NCBI GenBank assembly: GCA_947372405.1
Contig: CANBTO010000193.1
Span: forward strand, 1 to 8,668
Source of the DNA: Verrucomicrobiaceae bacterium
Lineage (GTDB): Bacteria; Verrucomicrobiota; Verrucomicrobiae; Verrucomicrobiales; Akkermansiaceae
Reading direction: 5' to 3'
DNA: 8,668 nucleotides
Both the position numbers and the translations under genes were made by a program. The notes below the pieces were generated by a model. That model saw only the letters and a program-made list of their open reading frames with translations, had not been told where the DNA came from and did not search any database. Numbering within the stretch: the stretch's first letter is position 1; each line of letters opens with the position of its first letter. Of this stretch, positions 1-6,608 are shown piece after piece.

Positions 1-934
1 GGAAGCGTTGGACTTCCAGGGCGGGTCCGCAGGCGAGGTTGAAGATCCGGGTTTTTCCCTTGCTCACGCGGCGGATGCACTCGGAGCGGAGTTTTTCGAC
101 GAGGAAATCGATCCGGTTGCGGTGGGCGACGACCGGCTCGGTGTTGAGCAAGGCGAAGTTGAGTAGCTTGGCAAACGCCGAGGAACCTTCGTATGGGTTC
201 CGCAGCATCATGTTGACCATCTCGTAATCGCCCGCGTAACCGAGCGGCTTGGTGTAGGTCCGATAGAGAAACGGCGAGCAGAGAACGATCGGGTGGAGTT
301 CCCTGCGGACATAGGATTTGTGAACCGCCACCTCCGCCTCGCTCACTTCCTTTGAGACGCTTTCGAAGCGCTCCATCGATGGTAGGACCTCCTCGACCAC
401 ACGGTTTTCAATGCCGGAGAAAATCTCCTGCTCCAGCTCGTCGCGGCGGCGGGTGACGGTGGTGCGGATGCCCACGTCGATGCCGGTCAGCCAGTGCTGG
501 ACGCCGGAGAGCATGCTGGCGAGATCGGCCACCACGAGTTTGAAAGGGTCATGAACCTTGTTGGCGGATTTCCACTCGCCCATGAAATTCGCAAACTGGC
601 TGGCCAGGTCTCCGCTGCCCGTAGGAGTGGACCCGCTGACTCCAGAGAGGAAGTCCACCTCCACCCATCCTTCGTCGAGCATCGCCTCGCAGACGAGCAC
701 GATGCCGGTATTGAGCAGGTTGCTGACTACCGCCTTTCCATGGTAGAGAAGACGGCGGGACGCCATGATGCGGAAATCCGAGAGCACTTCTGACAACTGC
801 AGGATGCTGTAGGGATTATAGACTTCGAAGACAACCGAGTAGCGTTTGATTCGAAGTAGATTTGCAGTCAGTTCCGTGCCCTGGCTATTCCGGCAGGTGA
901 TGACGCTTTGGGAAGATTCGCTGGTTAGATCCAT
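1..934 (-). CDS. PilZ-like domain + class I SAM-dependent methyltransferase (3'-partial, runs off the window)
   Basis: The minus-strand frame is open from the ATG at 934 to the window edge (311 codons, no stop), so the C-terminus is missing. Residues about 10-95 form a beta-rich domain (FEVYNPYSILQLSEVL, then SNLLNTGIVLVCEA) resembling a degenerate PilZ fold; the canonical serine of the D/NxSxxG motif appears replaced (N72-L-L-N-T-G77). Residues about 110-220 look helical. The motif YTKPLGYAGDYEMVNMM (227-243) and the SAM motif I-like RIFNLACGPALEVQRF (296-311) match methyltransferases often annotated as 3-hydroxypalmitic acid methyl ester (PhcB-type) biosynthesis proteins; that annotation is from memory and the substrate is not known here. 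Most of the methyltransferase fold lies beyond the window. The start has no clear Shine-Dalgarno site; an in-frame TAG lies upstream with no ATG/GTG/TTG between it and 934. It lies 156 bp downstream of aroG on the same strand. Confidence 0.8.
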   Translation of the reverse strand, partial: MDLTSESSQSVITCRNSQGTELTANLLRIKRYSVVFEVYNPYSILQLSEVLSDFRIMASRRLLYHGKAVVSNLLNTGIVLVCEAMLDEGWVEVDFLSGVSGSTPTGSGDLASQFANFMGEWKSANKVHDPFKLVVADLASMLSGVQHWLTGIDVGIRTTVTRRRDELEQEIFSGIENRVVEEVLPSMERFESVSKEVSEAEVAVHKSYVRRELHPIVLCSPFLYRTYTKPLGYAGDYEMVNMMLRNPYEGSSAFAKLLNFALLNTEPVVAHRNRIDFLVEKLRSECIRRVSKGKTRIFNLACGPALEVQRF

Positions 935-1090
935 TTCGGAAGTCGGAGGCTGCCCGAGAATGGCAGTTCCTTGATTCTCCGCAAGCAGCTAGAGATTTTT
1001 TTTCGGATCCGTTGATTGTCCGGGCGGAAACTCTCGAAAACGCTGCAAAAATTGCTGTCCCTTTTGACTAATGCGGAAAAAAACTGCAAT
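935..1090. other. Intergenic region between aroG and the methyltransferase gene
   Basis: This gap holds no gene. Read on the minus strand, a run of seven T lies a few bases past the aroG stop (plus positions about 1077-1083), but only a 3-bp stem precedes it, so an intrinsic terminator is doubtful. A second A/T run (eight T on plus, about 997-1004) lies nearer the methyltransferase gene. A short CTGCC/GGCAG repeat lies about 20 bases before its ATG. No convincing -35/-10 pair was found, so it is open whether the methyltransferase has its own promoter or is read through from aroG. Confidence 0.4.
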
Positions 1091-2158
1091 TCAGGAACCC
1101 CCGCGTCGCTTGCGGACAGCTTCCGCCAGCACGTCCAGGGTTTTCACCGTTTCGTCCCAACCGATGCACGCGTCGGTGATGGATTGGCCGCGGGTGAGGG
1201 AGTTGAGGTCCTTGGTGAGCTTCTGGTTTCCTTCGACGAGATTGGACTCGATCATCACCGAGGTGATGACCTTGCAACCGGATGCGATCTGGTGGGCGAG
1301 GTCCTTGGCCACCAGCGGCTGGTTGCGGAAATCCTTGAGCGAGTTCCCGTGGGAGCAATCCACCATCACGGATTCCGCCAGCCCTTGCTCGCGCAGCATG
1401 GTGGCGGCCTCGTCGATGGATTCCTTCTGATAGTTCGGTCCGGTTTTGCCGCCGCGCAGGATCAGGTGGCAGGACTCGTTGCCTGAGGTTGAAAAAATCG
1501 CGGATACACCTTGTTTCGTCACGGACAGGAAATGGTGGGGCCGTGAGGAGGACTGGATCGCATCCAGCGCGATCTGGATCGAGCCACCGGTTCCGTTCTT
1601 GAAGCCGACAGGCATGGAGAGCCCGGATGCCAGTTCCCGGTGGACTTGGGATTCGGTGGTGCGGGCACCGATGGCTCCCCAGGCGATGAGGTCCGCGATG
1701 TATTGGGGCGAGATCGTGTCGAGAAACTCGGTGCCGGCCGGGACGCCCATATTGGCCAGGTCCAGCAACAGGCCGCGGGCGACGCGCAGGCCGTGGTTGA
1801 TGTCGAACGAGTCGTCGAGATTCGGATCGTTGATGAGTCCCTTCCAGCCGACCGTGGTCCGGGGCTTCTCGAAATAGACGCGCATGATGACAAAAATGTC
1901 TTCCTGCAGGCGCTCCGCCTCCTGTTTCAACTTCGCCGCATATTCCAAAGCGGCTTGCGGATCGTGGATCGAGCATGGCCCGACGATGGCCAGCAGTCGG
2001 TCATCCTCGCCGCGCAGGATCTCGTCCGCCTGGACGCGGGCGCTGGCCACCAGTTCCGAAGCCTGTTCGTTTAGCGGTAGATAATAGGCGAGGACCGCTG
2101 GTGAAATGAGCGGGTTGAGGCCTGTGATTCGGAGGTCGTCGGTGCGGTGGCGCGTCAC
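1091..2158 (-). CDS. aroG: 3-deoxy-7-phosphoheptulonate (DAHP) synthase, type I alpha
   Basis: Cytoplasmic enzyme condensing phosphoenolpyruvate and erythrose 4-phosphate to DAHP, the committed step to chorismate and aromatic amino acids. The 355-residue product aligns end to end with E. coli AroG (350 aa), from TDDLRITGLNPL to the C-terminal AEAVRKRRG. Visible motifs are VGPCSIHD (metal-ligand Cys62), MRVYFEKPRTTVGWKGLIND (92-111, PEP/E4P binding), GARTTESQVHRELASG (164-179), VGFKNGT (Lys187), DCSHGNS (His270), MIESNLVEGNQ (Glu304) and SITDACIGW (Asp329), so all four expected metal ligands are present. The frame stays open far upstream, but homology begins at the GTG at 2158; the upstream part is antisense to tlyA and is not AroG-like. 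The AroG/F/H class is normally feedback inhibited by one aromatic amino acid; which one cannot be read safely here. The gene is divergent from tlyA with a 124-bp gap. Confidence 0.96.
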   Translation of the reverse strand: MTRHRTDDLRITGLNPLISPAVLAYYLPLNEQASELVASARVQADEILRGEDDRLLAIVGPCSIHDPQAALEYAAKLKQEAERLQEDIFVIMRVYFEKPRTTVGWKGLINDPNLDDSFDINHGLRVARGLLLDLANMGVPAGTEFLDTISPQYIADLIAWGAIGARTTESQVHRELASGLSMPVGFKNGTGGSIQIALDAIQSSSRPHHFLSVTKQGVSAIFSTSGNESCHLILRGGKTGPNYQKESIDEAATMLREQGLAESVMVDCSHGNSLKDFRNQPLVAKDLAHQIASGCKVITSVMIESNLVEGNQKLTKDLNSLTRGQSITDACIGWDETVKTLDVLAEAVRKRRGGS

Positions 2159-2178
2159 GCCGCGGATCGTTGGCGGCG

Positions 2179-2217
2179 GATCGCACTCAAGGCAAGAATC
2201 AAGTTTTCCCTGCGATC
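2179..2217 (-). promoter_or_regulatory. Inverted repeat in the aroG leader
   Basis: A perfect 7-bp inverted repeat (GATCGCA at 2179-2185, TGCGATC at 2211-2217) with a 25-base spacer lies 21 bases upstream of the aroG GTG, in the divergent aroG-tlyA gap. It could form a hairpin in the aroG leader or be an operator half-site pair. No leader peptide rich in aromatic codons and no terminator U-run follows it, so classical attenuation is not supported. A 7-bp repeat at this spacing can arise by chance. Confidence 0.3.
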
Positions 2218-2282
2218 TTTCGAATGGATACGGTTCTTGCGGCTGGTGTCTCAGCCTGCTTGCCTGATCTTCTTCCCGCCCG

Positions 2283-3014
2283 ATGAAAACCGAACGCGCA
2301 GACGCTTTGCTGATGGCCCGTGGCCTGTGTGACTCGCGTGAGCAGGCGAAGCGCCTTATTCTGGCCGGCGAGGTGCGCTCCGGCGACCGTGCCGTTGATA
2401 AGCCGAGTTCCAAGCTGGCTTTGGATGCGCCGCTGGAAATCAGGGAGAAACCCCGCTTCGTCGGCCGCGGGGGGCTCAAGATCGAAGCGGCCTTGGATGC
2501 GTTCGCTATCGATCCCTCCGGCTGGGTCTGCATCGACGTCGGCGCCTCTACCGGTGGTTTCACGGATTGTCTTCTCCAGCGCGGCGCCGCACGGGTCCAT
2601 GCGGTGGACGTCGGGACCAACCAACTGGTCTGGAAACTCCGCAACGATCCCCGCGTGATTGTGAAGGAGCATTTCAACGCACGCCATATGGTGCCGGAGG
2701 ACATCGGGGAGAAAGTCCACCTAGCGGTGATGGACCTTTCGTTTATTTCACTGACCAAGGTGCTGCCTGCGGTTTTCACCGTGCTGGACGAGGAGGGGAG
2801 CATCGTCTGCCTGATCAAGCCGCAGTTCGAACTGGGGCGCGAGGATATTTCCAAGGGTGGCATCGTGCGTGATCCCGCACTGCATCAGCGCGCCATCGAA
2901 AAAATCCGCGGGTTTGTCACGGAAGAACACGGATGGCAATGGCGCGGGCTGGTCGCCTCACCCATCACCGGTACCGATGGAAACCAGGAGTTTCTCGCCT
3001 GGATCGGAAGGTGA
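2283..3014 (+). CDS. tlyA: TlyA family rRNA (cytidine-2'-O)-methyltransferase
   Basis: Cytoplasmic RNA methyltransferase that, in studied homologues, 2'-O-methylates a cytidine of 23S rRNA and, in longer forms, also 16S rRNA; older databases call it hemolysin A. The 243-residue product has an S4 RNA-binding domain at about 1-55 (ALLMARGLCDSREQAKRLIL, then GEVRSG) and an FtsJ/RrmJ-like Rossmann domain from about 60. SAM motif I is DVGASTGGF (85-93). The putative K-D-K-E catalytic tetrad is intact: Lys66 in GRGGLK, Asp151 in MDLSF, Lys179 in LIKPQFE, Glu236 in GNQEF. The length is nearer the short type I TlyA (23S only) than the 268-residue mycobacterial type II, an inference from length alone. 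The ATG at 2283 is the first start after an in-frame TGA at 2265-2267; no Shine-Dalgarno site precedes it. Convergent with the GH8 gene, 18 bp apart. Confidence 0.95.
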   Translation: MKTERADALLMARGLCDSREQAKRLILAGEVRSGDRAVDKPSSKLALDAPLEIREKPRFVGRGGLKIEAALDAFAIDPSGWVCIDVGASTGGFTDCLLQRGAARVHAVDVGTNQLVWKLRNDPRVIVKEHFNARHMVPEDIGEKVHLAVMDLSFISLTKVLPAVFTVLDEEGSIVCLIKPQFELGREDISKGGIVRDPALHQRAIEKIRGFVTEEHGWQWRGLVASPITGTDGNQEFLAWIGR

Positions 3015-3032
3015 CAGGACTGTATTGCAGGG

Positions 3033-4295
3033 TCATGGAGTGACTGTGGGATCCCAGAAATTCCCTGTCATGACTAACATACAGAGCAGTGTCACTGAGT
3101 CTTCGTAGTAGTCCTCCCGTGTGCCGCGAACCGCTGAATAGATTTTGTTGAGCCATTTTTGTTGGCCTTTGCCGGTCATGGCCGCCACGCCGAAGGGAGC
3201 GACGAACACACTGGTGAAATAGTTGCTTCCTGAAATCGGTGTTCCGTCGAGCGTGTAGCCCGCGCGGATTTTCAACGGATGCCCACCGGTGGCATTTTCG
3301 ATCCACGCGGATAGCTTGCGCATCCGGGCGAGCGAGGACGCGTCGTTGTTCAGAACCGCATCGGTGCCGATGCGCCAGGGATCGCGGCAGGCGTTGTAGT
3401 TGAAATTTCCGTCGTTCCTGTCCTCAAGGAAATTTCCGCCCGCAGGTTTCGGTTGATAGGGCGAGGTGGTGTTGGCAATTGCGAAGTCAGGTAACAGGCC
3501 CGTCAAAGGAGAGAAGTTTGCCTGAAGTTGTGCCGCCGAGCTTTGGGTGGCGCTAACTACCAGGGACCATGAGGCGTCTCCCGTGGCACGGCCCCAAGTG
3601 CGGAAATGGCCGGTCATCCAGTCGGAACTCCGCGTTTGCCACTGGGTGTATCTTCCGGAATTCGTAGTCGTTCCCACCCAATCGCCTAACAGCGGAAGGT
3701 GGCTTTGCGTGCCGATGGTCGATGCCTTGATGCCTGAGATGGTCCGAAGCGCGCACGCAAGGTAGTCCACTTTGCCACCGCTGCCCCATTCCCGTTCCGC
3801 AAGCAGCAGGGCATAGGCGATGTCCGCGTCTCCGTCGAACGCGCTGTCCGGTTGGTCTCCGCTGCTTGTGGGCACTTCCCACGCCATGAGCCGCGGGTCC
3901 ACGCTGCTTGGATGAGCACGCGAAAACGCCCACAATCCGTCAAAAATCCCATGTGCCTGCGTGTCATATCCGGCCATCAGCGCCGTGATGACCATGCCGT
4001 ATCCTTGACCCTCGCTCACGGTTTTCGAGCGGATCGGGCTATTTTTGCCAAAGGCGATTCGGCATTGTCCCGTCACCCTCTCGAGTTTGATGACGTAGTT
4101 TTTCTTCCAGTCATCGTAAGCCGCACGGACGTCGGCATCCTGCTGCGCCTGGCTGAAATTGCTCACGTGGATTGCTGCTCCAGCATAGTTCACGTGAGCG
4201 GGAAACGGCCTTCGAGGGGTCGTTTCCGCCAATAAGGTTGGCGTGCCGAGGACAAACAAGGCCACCGCAGGATGCGCAAAAATCGCATGTCGCAT
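3033..4295 (-). CDS. Secreted glycoside hydrolase family 8 enzyme (endoglucanase, licheninase or chitosanase)
   Basis: Predicted exported endo-acting hydrolase of beta-1,4-linked glycans. Residues 1-23 form a short signal peptide (hydrophobic AVALFVLGTPTLLA, cleavage probably near LLA-E). The mature part carries GH8 hallmarks: VSEGQGYGM with the expected acid Glu95, LMAWEVP (137-143), the signature FDGDADIAYALLLAEREW (153-170), SSDWMTGHFRTW (223-234) and YNACRDPWRIGTD (300-312). The C-terminus (GYTLDGTPISGSN, SVFVAPFGVAAMT, QQKWLN, LLCMLVMTGNFWDP) resembles Bacillus GH8 chitosanases/lichenases, which use a Glu as general base; Glu291 in NFLEDR is a candidate, from memory. Length is 420 aa, normal for the family. 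The ATG at 4295 is preferred over a GTG at 4319 because it begins the signal peptide and has GGAG at 4310-4307. No cellulose synthase gene is adjacent, so a BcsZ role is not indicated. Confidence 0.92.
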   Translation of the reverse strand: MRHAIFAHPAVALFVLGTPTLLAETTPRRPFPAHVNYAGAAIHVSNFSQAQQDADVRAAYDDWKKNYVIKLERVTGQCRIAFGKNSPIRSKTVSEGQGYGMVITALMAGYDTQAHGIFDGLWAFSRAHPSSVDPRLMAWEVPTSSGDQPDSAFDGDADIAYALLLAEREWGSGGKVDYLACALRTISGIKASTIGTQSHLPLLGDWVGTTTNSGRYTQWQTRSSDWMTGHFRTWGRATGDASWSLVVSATQSSAAQLQANFSPLTGLLPDFAIANTTSPYQPKPAGGNFLEDRNDGNFNYNACRDPWRIGTDAVLNNDASSLARMRKLSAWIENATGGHPLKIRAGYTLDGTPISGSNYFTSVFVAPFGVAAMTGKGQQKWLNKIYSAVRGTREDYYEDSVTLLCMLVMTGNFWDPTVTP

Positions 4296-4306
4296 GGTCC
4301 GAACTA

Positions 4307-4310
4307 CTCC
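4307..4310 (-). promoter_or_regulatory. Shine-Dalgarno site of the GH8 gene
   Basis: GGAG read on the minus strand, 11 bases before the ATG at 4295. The spacing is slightly long, but the site favours the ATG at 4295 over the GTG at 4319, which would place this motif inside the coding region. It is the clearest ribosome binding site in the window. Confidence 0.45.
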
Positions 4311-4443
4311 GTCCGGCACTGAAGCGTGTCAAGCCTGCGGGAAAAACGGCGGCGTCTTGCATGAACATCAAGAGAAGGGCGGCATCGTATCGAGTCGCGG
4401 TGGATGCCGACGCCATCGGGTCCAATGAAGCGATCCTTTTCAG

Positions 4444-4491
4444 TCCCAAATCACTTGGGATGGTTAGCCCGGCGTATGTCCGAATTTGGGA
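4444..4491. repeat. Overlapping inverted repeats (TCCCAA / TTGGGA)
   Basis: TCCCAA at 4444-4449 pairs with TTGGGA at 4455-4460 across a 5-base loop, while the longer TCCCAAAT (4444-4451) pairs perfectly with ATTTGGGA (4484-4491). The same left arm can thus form either of two stems. This could be a regulator binding cluster or alternative RNA structures; no U-run follows, so it is not a typical terminator. Confidence 0.4.
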
Positions 4492-4514
4492 TCAGATGGC
4501 CGGTAAAGGGACGC

Positions 4515-4528
4515 TTTAAAGCTTTAAA
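4515..4528. repeat. 14-bp perfect palindrome TTTAAAGCTTTAAA
   Basis: A perfect self-complementary 14-mer built from two overlapping GCTTTAAA units (4513-4520, 4521-4528). It is AT-rich against GC-rich surroundings. It could be an operator for a dimeric regulator of either divergent gene, but that is inference only. Confidence 0.45.
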
Positions 4529-4714
4529 AGTCGGAATTTTCAGATCAGTTTACTTCCAACGAAAGGCGACAGCAAGCTACGGCGAACTGAAAACCTTTCC
4601 CACATGTTCTCAATCCCGCTCAACCGCCGCGTAAGGCCAGATCGAACTCCGGGGGGAAGTCGATCCAGCGCCAGCGGTAGAAAGCGGGAACTTGGGGGGG
4701 AAATGTGCAATCCA

Positions 4715-4742
4715 AGGCGCGGATCGGCAACGGTCCGCGCCT
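4715..4742. other. GC-rich 11-bp hairpin upstream of the zinc-ribbon gene
   Basis: AGGCGCGGATC (4715-4725) pairs with GGTCCGCGCCT (4732-4742) over a 6-base loop, with one G-T wobble. On the plus strand it is followed by GATTGTTTGA, a poor U-tract. It could terminate an unseen upstream transcript or shape the 5' leader of the gene starting at 4839. Its position argues that this DNA is untranslated, supporting the ATG at 4839 over an in-frame TTG at 4692. Confidence 0.5.
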
Positions 4743-4838
4743 GATTGTTTGAGGGTGCCGGTATTACGGGTGCCGGGAACGTTACATTCTCTTGGTGTTG
4801 CAATCACTCGATTTTCCATCAAGACTCAACCCAACAAG

Positions 4839-6437
4839 ATGTCTCAATCGAATACTGATGACGCACTGCTGCTGATTCGCTGCCCTTCTTGTGGACAACG
4901 ATTCAAAGTGGGTGAAGACCTACGCGGGCGCACCGTGGAGTGTGGTGCTTGCGAACACCGGTTCCGCATCAATGACGAAGTCATCGTGCGCGGGAAGAAG
5001 TTTTATCCGGGGGAAAGGAAGAATCCGGCTTTGAATCGTTTTCCCCGGGTACCCCTCTCGGTGGCACCCAGCAGCGAGGCGGTTCCTTTGGCTCGTTATG
5101 CGGAACCGCCGAAAGTTTCAGCTTTTGAGCCGGCTTCACCCCAACAGATCATTGCCGGCGTGGCGGGAGCCAGCGGTATGGTCCTGATCGCCTTGCTCCT
5201 GATGTTTGGTGGCAGGCCTGGCGGCAGTATTGACGGAATGGTGATTGAAAACCGCCTGTTGATGGCCGGTTTCACGGGATTGCTGGGGACATCACTACTT
5301 TTTTATGCCAATCCCCGAGCCCGCGGGAAGGCGACCGCCATCGGCCTGCTTATGGCCTTGGCGCTTTTGTCCATTCCGTTTTTCTTCAAGGCTGGTTCCG
5401 CTCCATTGGATATGCCGGTGGAGCGTCCTGGTGTGACGGTCAGTATTCCGGGGCACGAAAAAACGTCTTCGGATCCATTGGAAGACCTCCGCGGGAGAAT
5501 CGGCACCGCGCCGTTGAATAGCGAGATCGAGCGTCTCGCTCGCGAAGGAAGTACTAGGAAGGCGGTCGGACTTTGGCTCCGGGATCTGCGCGGGCAGAAC
5601 CGCCTGCTCGTGAGGGATTACATCCTTCGTGTCACAGGAGCTGATCTGGACTCGCATTACTATCCGCGTGGTGAGGGCGATATCTTGATGGTGGTCACCG
5701 GCATCAACCAGTCGCTGGAAGAATTCGCCAAATCAGCCTCCGCACTCGGAAGCGTGGAGAACACCTATCCTGAATTATCGGTGGTGGAGGTCCGCGTGAA
5801 TAATGAGAGTTTCGTCTCCGGGCCCATCGAAAAGCTCACTGACAAGACGGATCCGGCGTTTTACGACCTGAATAAACGTGAACTGGAAAGCATCGATCTG
5901 GAGCGGGTTTCCAAGGCTGTGAAACGTCTCGCCGAGGCCGAACCCAAGGTTTACCGGGCGGACATCACCCGCAAGTTCATCTTCCTTCTCGGGGCGAAGT
6001 GGGTGGACTTCAAGGGAGATGTCTGCAGGGCGCTGTCGGTATGGTCGGATACGCCCGGGATTGCCGGGGATGCGGCTCTCAAGGAGGTAAAGGACCTGCT
6101 TGCCCGCCATAAGGATGTGCCCGAAGACATGATCGCCCTGATTGTGAAGGAAAAGAATCCCGGCGTGATTCATGTTCTGGAGGAACTCTGGAAAAACAGC
6201 CCCACTCGCTGGGAATCGTTGTATGCGGATGTGGGACAGGCCGCCGAGGGCGATCTGCTCAGGTTTTTTCCGCAAACCGATGGCATGCTCCGCCAGTCCG
6301 CCGTCCGCCTGATCGGGCGCGTCGGTAGTGCGGACAGCCTTCCCGTTCTGGAAGCGGCGAATGCGAATGCCGATGCGGAGCTGAAGGTTCTGATCCGCAA
6401 GTCCAGCGAATCCATTCGCAAGAGGATGAGCCCTTAG
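4839..6437 (+). CDS. Zinc-ribbon membrane protein of unknown function
   Basis: I do not recognise a named family for the 532-residue product. Residues 11-50 form an MJ0042-like zinc ribbon with two CxxC pairs (CPSC at 15-18, CGAC at 35-38) in the spacing usual for such knuckles. A proline-rich linker (about 55-100) leads to three hydrophobic segments: about 104-124, 139-157 and 165-184. After these comes a long soluble C-terminal part (185-532), charged and helical, with a mixed alpha/beta stretch near 280-330 (DILMVVTGINQ, LSVVEVRVNN) and a HEAT-like helical end (about 484-525, RQSAVRLIGRVGSADSLPVL). With three membrane spans the zinc ribbon and C-terminus should lie on opposite sides; which side is cytoplasmic is not certain. 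The ATG at 4839 directly precedes the ribbon; the frame is open further upstream, but that part is not protein-like. No Shine-Dalgarno site is seen. It appears monocistronic. Confidence 0.85.
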   Translation: MSQSNTDDALLLIRCPSCGQRFKVGEDLRGRTVECGACEHRFRINDEVIVRGKKFYPGERKNPALNRFPRVPLSVAPSSEAVPLARYAEPPKVSAFEPASPQQIIAGVAGASGMVLIALLLMFGGRPGGSIDGMVIENRLLMAGFTGLLGTSLLFYANPRARGKATAIGLLMALALLSIPFFFKAGSAPLDMPVERPGVTVSIPGHEKTSSDPLEDLRGRIGTAPLNSEIERLAREGSTRKAVGLWLRDLRGQNRLLVRDYILRVTGADLDSHYYPRGEGDILMVVTGINQSLEEFAKSASALGSVENTYPELSVVEVRVNNESFVSGPIEKLTDKTDPAFYDLNKRELESIDLERVSKAVKRLAEAEPKVYRADITRKFIFLLGAKWVDFKGDVCRALSVWSDTPGIAGDAALKEVKDLLARHKDVPEDMIALIVKEKNPGVIHVLEELWKNSPTRWESLYADVGQAAEGDLLRFFPQTDGMLRQSAVRLIGRVGSADSLPVLEAANANADAELKVLIRKSSESIRKRMSP

Positions 6438-6443
6438 GTTTCC

Positions 6444-6465
6444 AGTTGTTTACCAACTAGTTTTT
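6444..6465 (+). terminator. Weak intrinsic terminator after the zinc-ribbon gene
   Basis: AGTTG (6444-6448) pairs with CAACT (6454-6458) over a 5-base loop, followed by AG and five T (6461-6465). It lies seven bases past the stop codon. The stem is short and AT-rich, so termination strength is uncertain. Confidence 0.4.
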
Positions 6466-6486
6466 GCAGGGAAGGAATCGTTCTTG

Positions 6487-6504
6487 CCCGGTTGGGAAAC
6501 CGGG
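6487..6504. terminator. Hairpin between convergent genes, possible terminator
   Basis: CCCGGTT (6487-6493) pairs perfectly with AACCGGG (6498-6504) over a GGGA loop. It lies between the convergent zinc-ribbon and AI-2E genes and could stop transcripts from either side, but neither flank carries a proper U-run. The rest of the 6438-6608 gap shows no gene. Confidence 0.4.
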
Positions 6505-6608
6505 TTCATCCTCCGCATGCCTCTCGTTTCGCGCCAAGCCGGGATGATCCGGGGGGAGAATTCCGGCCGCGTGAGGCGGGGGGCACTGGCACCATGCGCG
6601 TTGCCGTT

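Larger units (their letters stand above)
4296..4838. other. 543-bp gene-free region with several inverted repeats
   Basis: This gap separates the divergent GH8 and zinc-ribbon genes. The short open frames in it translate to sequences without recognisable domains, so none is called. It contains overlapping repeats TCCCAAAT (4444-4451) / ATTTGGGA (4484-4491) with a competing TTGGGA at 4455-4460; a 14-bp AT-rich palindrome (4515-4528); TTTTCAG (4537-4543) / CTGAAAA (4587-4593); GATCGA (4640-4645) / TCGATC (4660-4665) around a six-G run; a seven-G run at 4694-4700; an 11-bp hairpin (4715-4742); and GGGTGCCGG twice (4753-4761, 4768-4776). A TTGACA (minus, 4332-4327) upstream of the GH8 gene lacks a matching -10. 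The region probably holds promoters for both genes and possibly a small RNA or gene remnant; none can be proven by eye. Confidence 0.5.

Noticed and set aside
494..793. Plus-strand open frame opposite the methyltransferase gene
   Set aside because: It is a shadow of the well-supported minus-strand protein and shows no recognisable domain.
1074..1090. T-run just after the aroG stop as an intrinsic terminator
   Set aside because: Only a 3-bp stem (CTG/CAG) precedes it, too weak for a confident call.
1016..2074. Several plus-strand frames opposite aroG (1016-1486, 1446-1877, 1640-2074)
   Set aside because: They are antisense to a fully conserved DAHP synthase and have no recognisable motifs.
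2159..2863. Long upstream extension of the aroG frame (590 codons open in total)
   Set aside because: It is antisense to tlyA, has no AroG homology and reads as low-complexity Ser/Arg/Pro text; the homologous protein starts at the GTG at 2158.
4327..4332. Perfect TTGACA box on the minus strand upstream of the GH8 gene
   Set aside because: No acceptable -10 at 16-18 bases, and the implied transcript would begin at or after the ribosome binding site.
4404..4634. 76-codon plus-strand frame in the intergenic region
   Set aside because: No ribosome binding site, no known motif, and it runs through the palindrome and repeats; not enough to call a gene.
4692..4838. 49-codon N-terminal extension of the zinc-ribbon protein from a TTG start
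   Set aside because: The extension is not protein-like and covers the 11-bp hairpin; the ATG at 4839 directly precedes the zinc ribbon.
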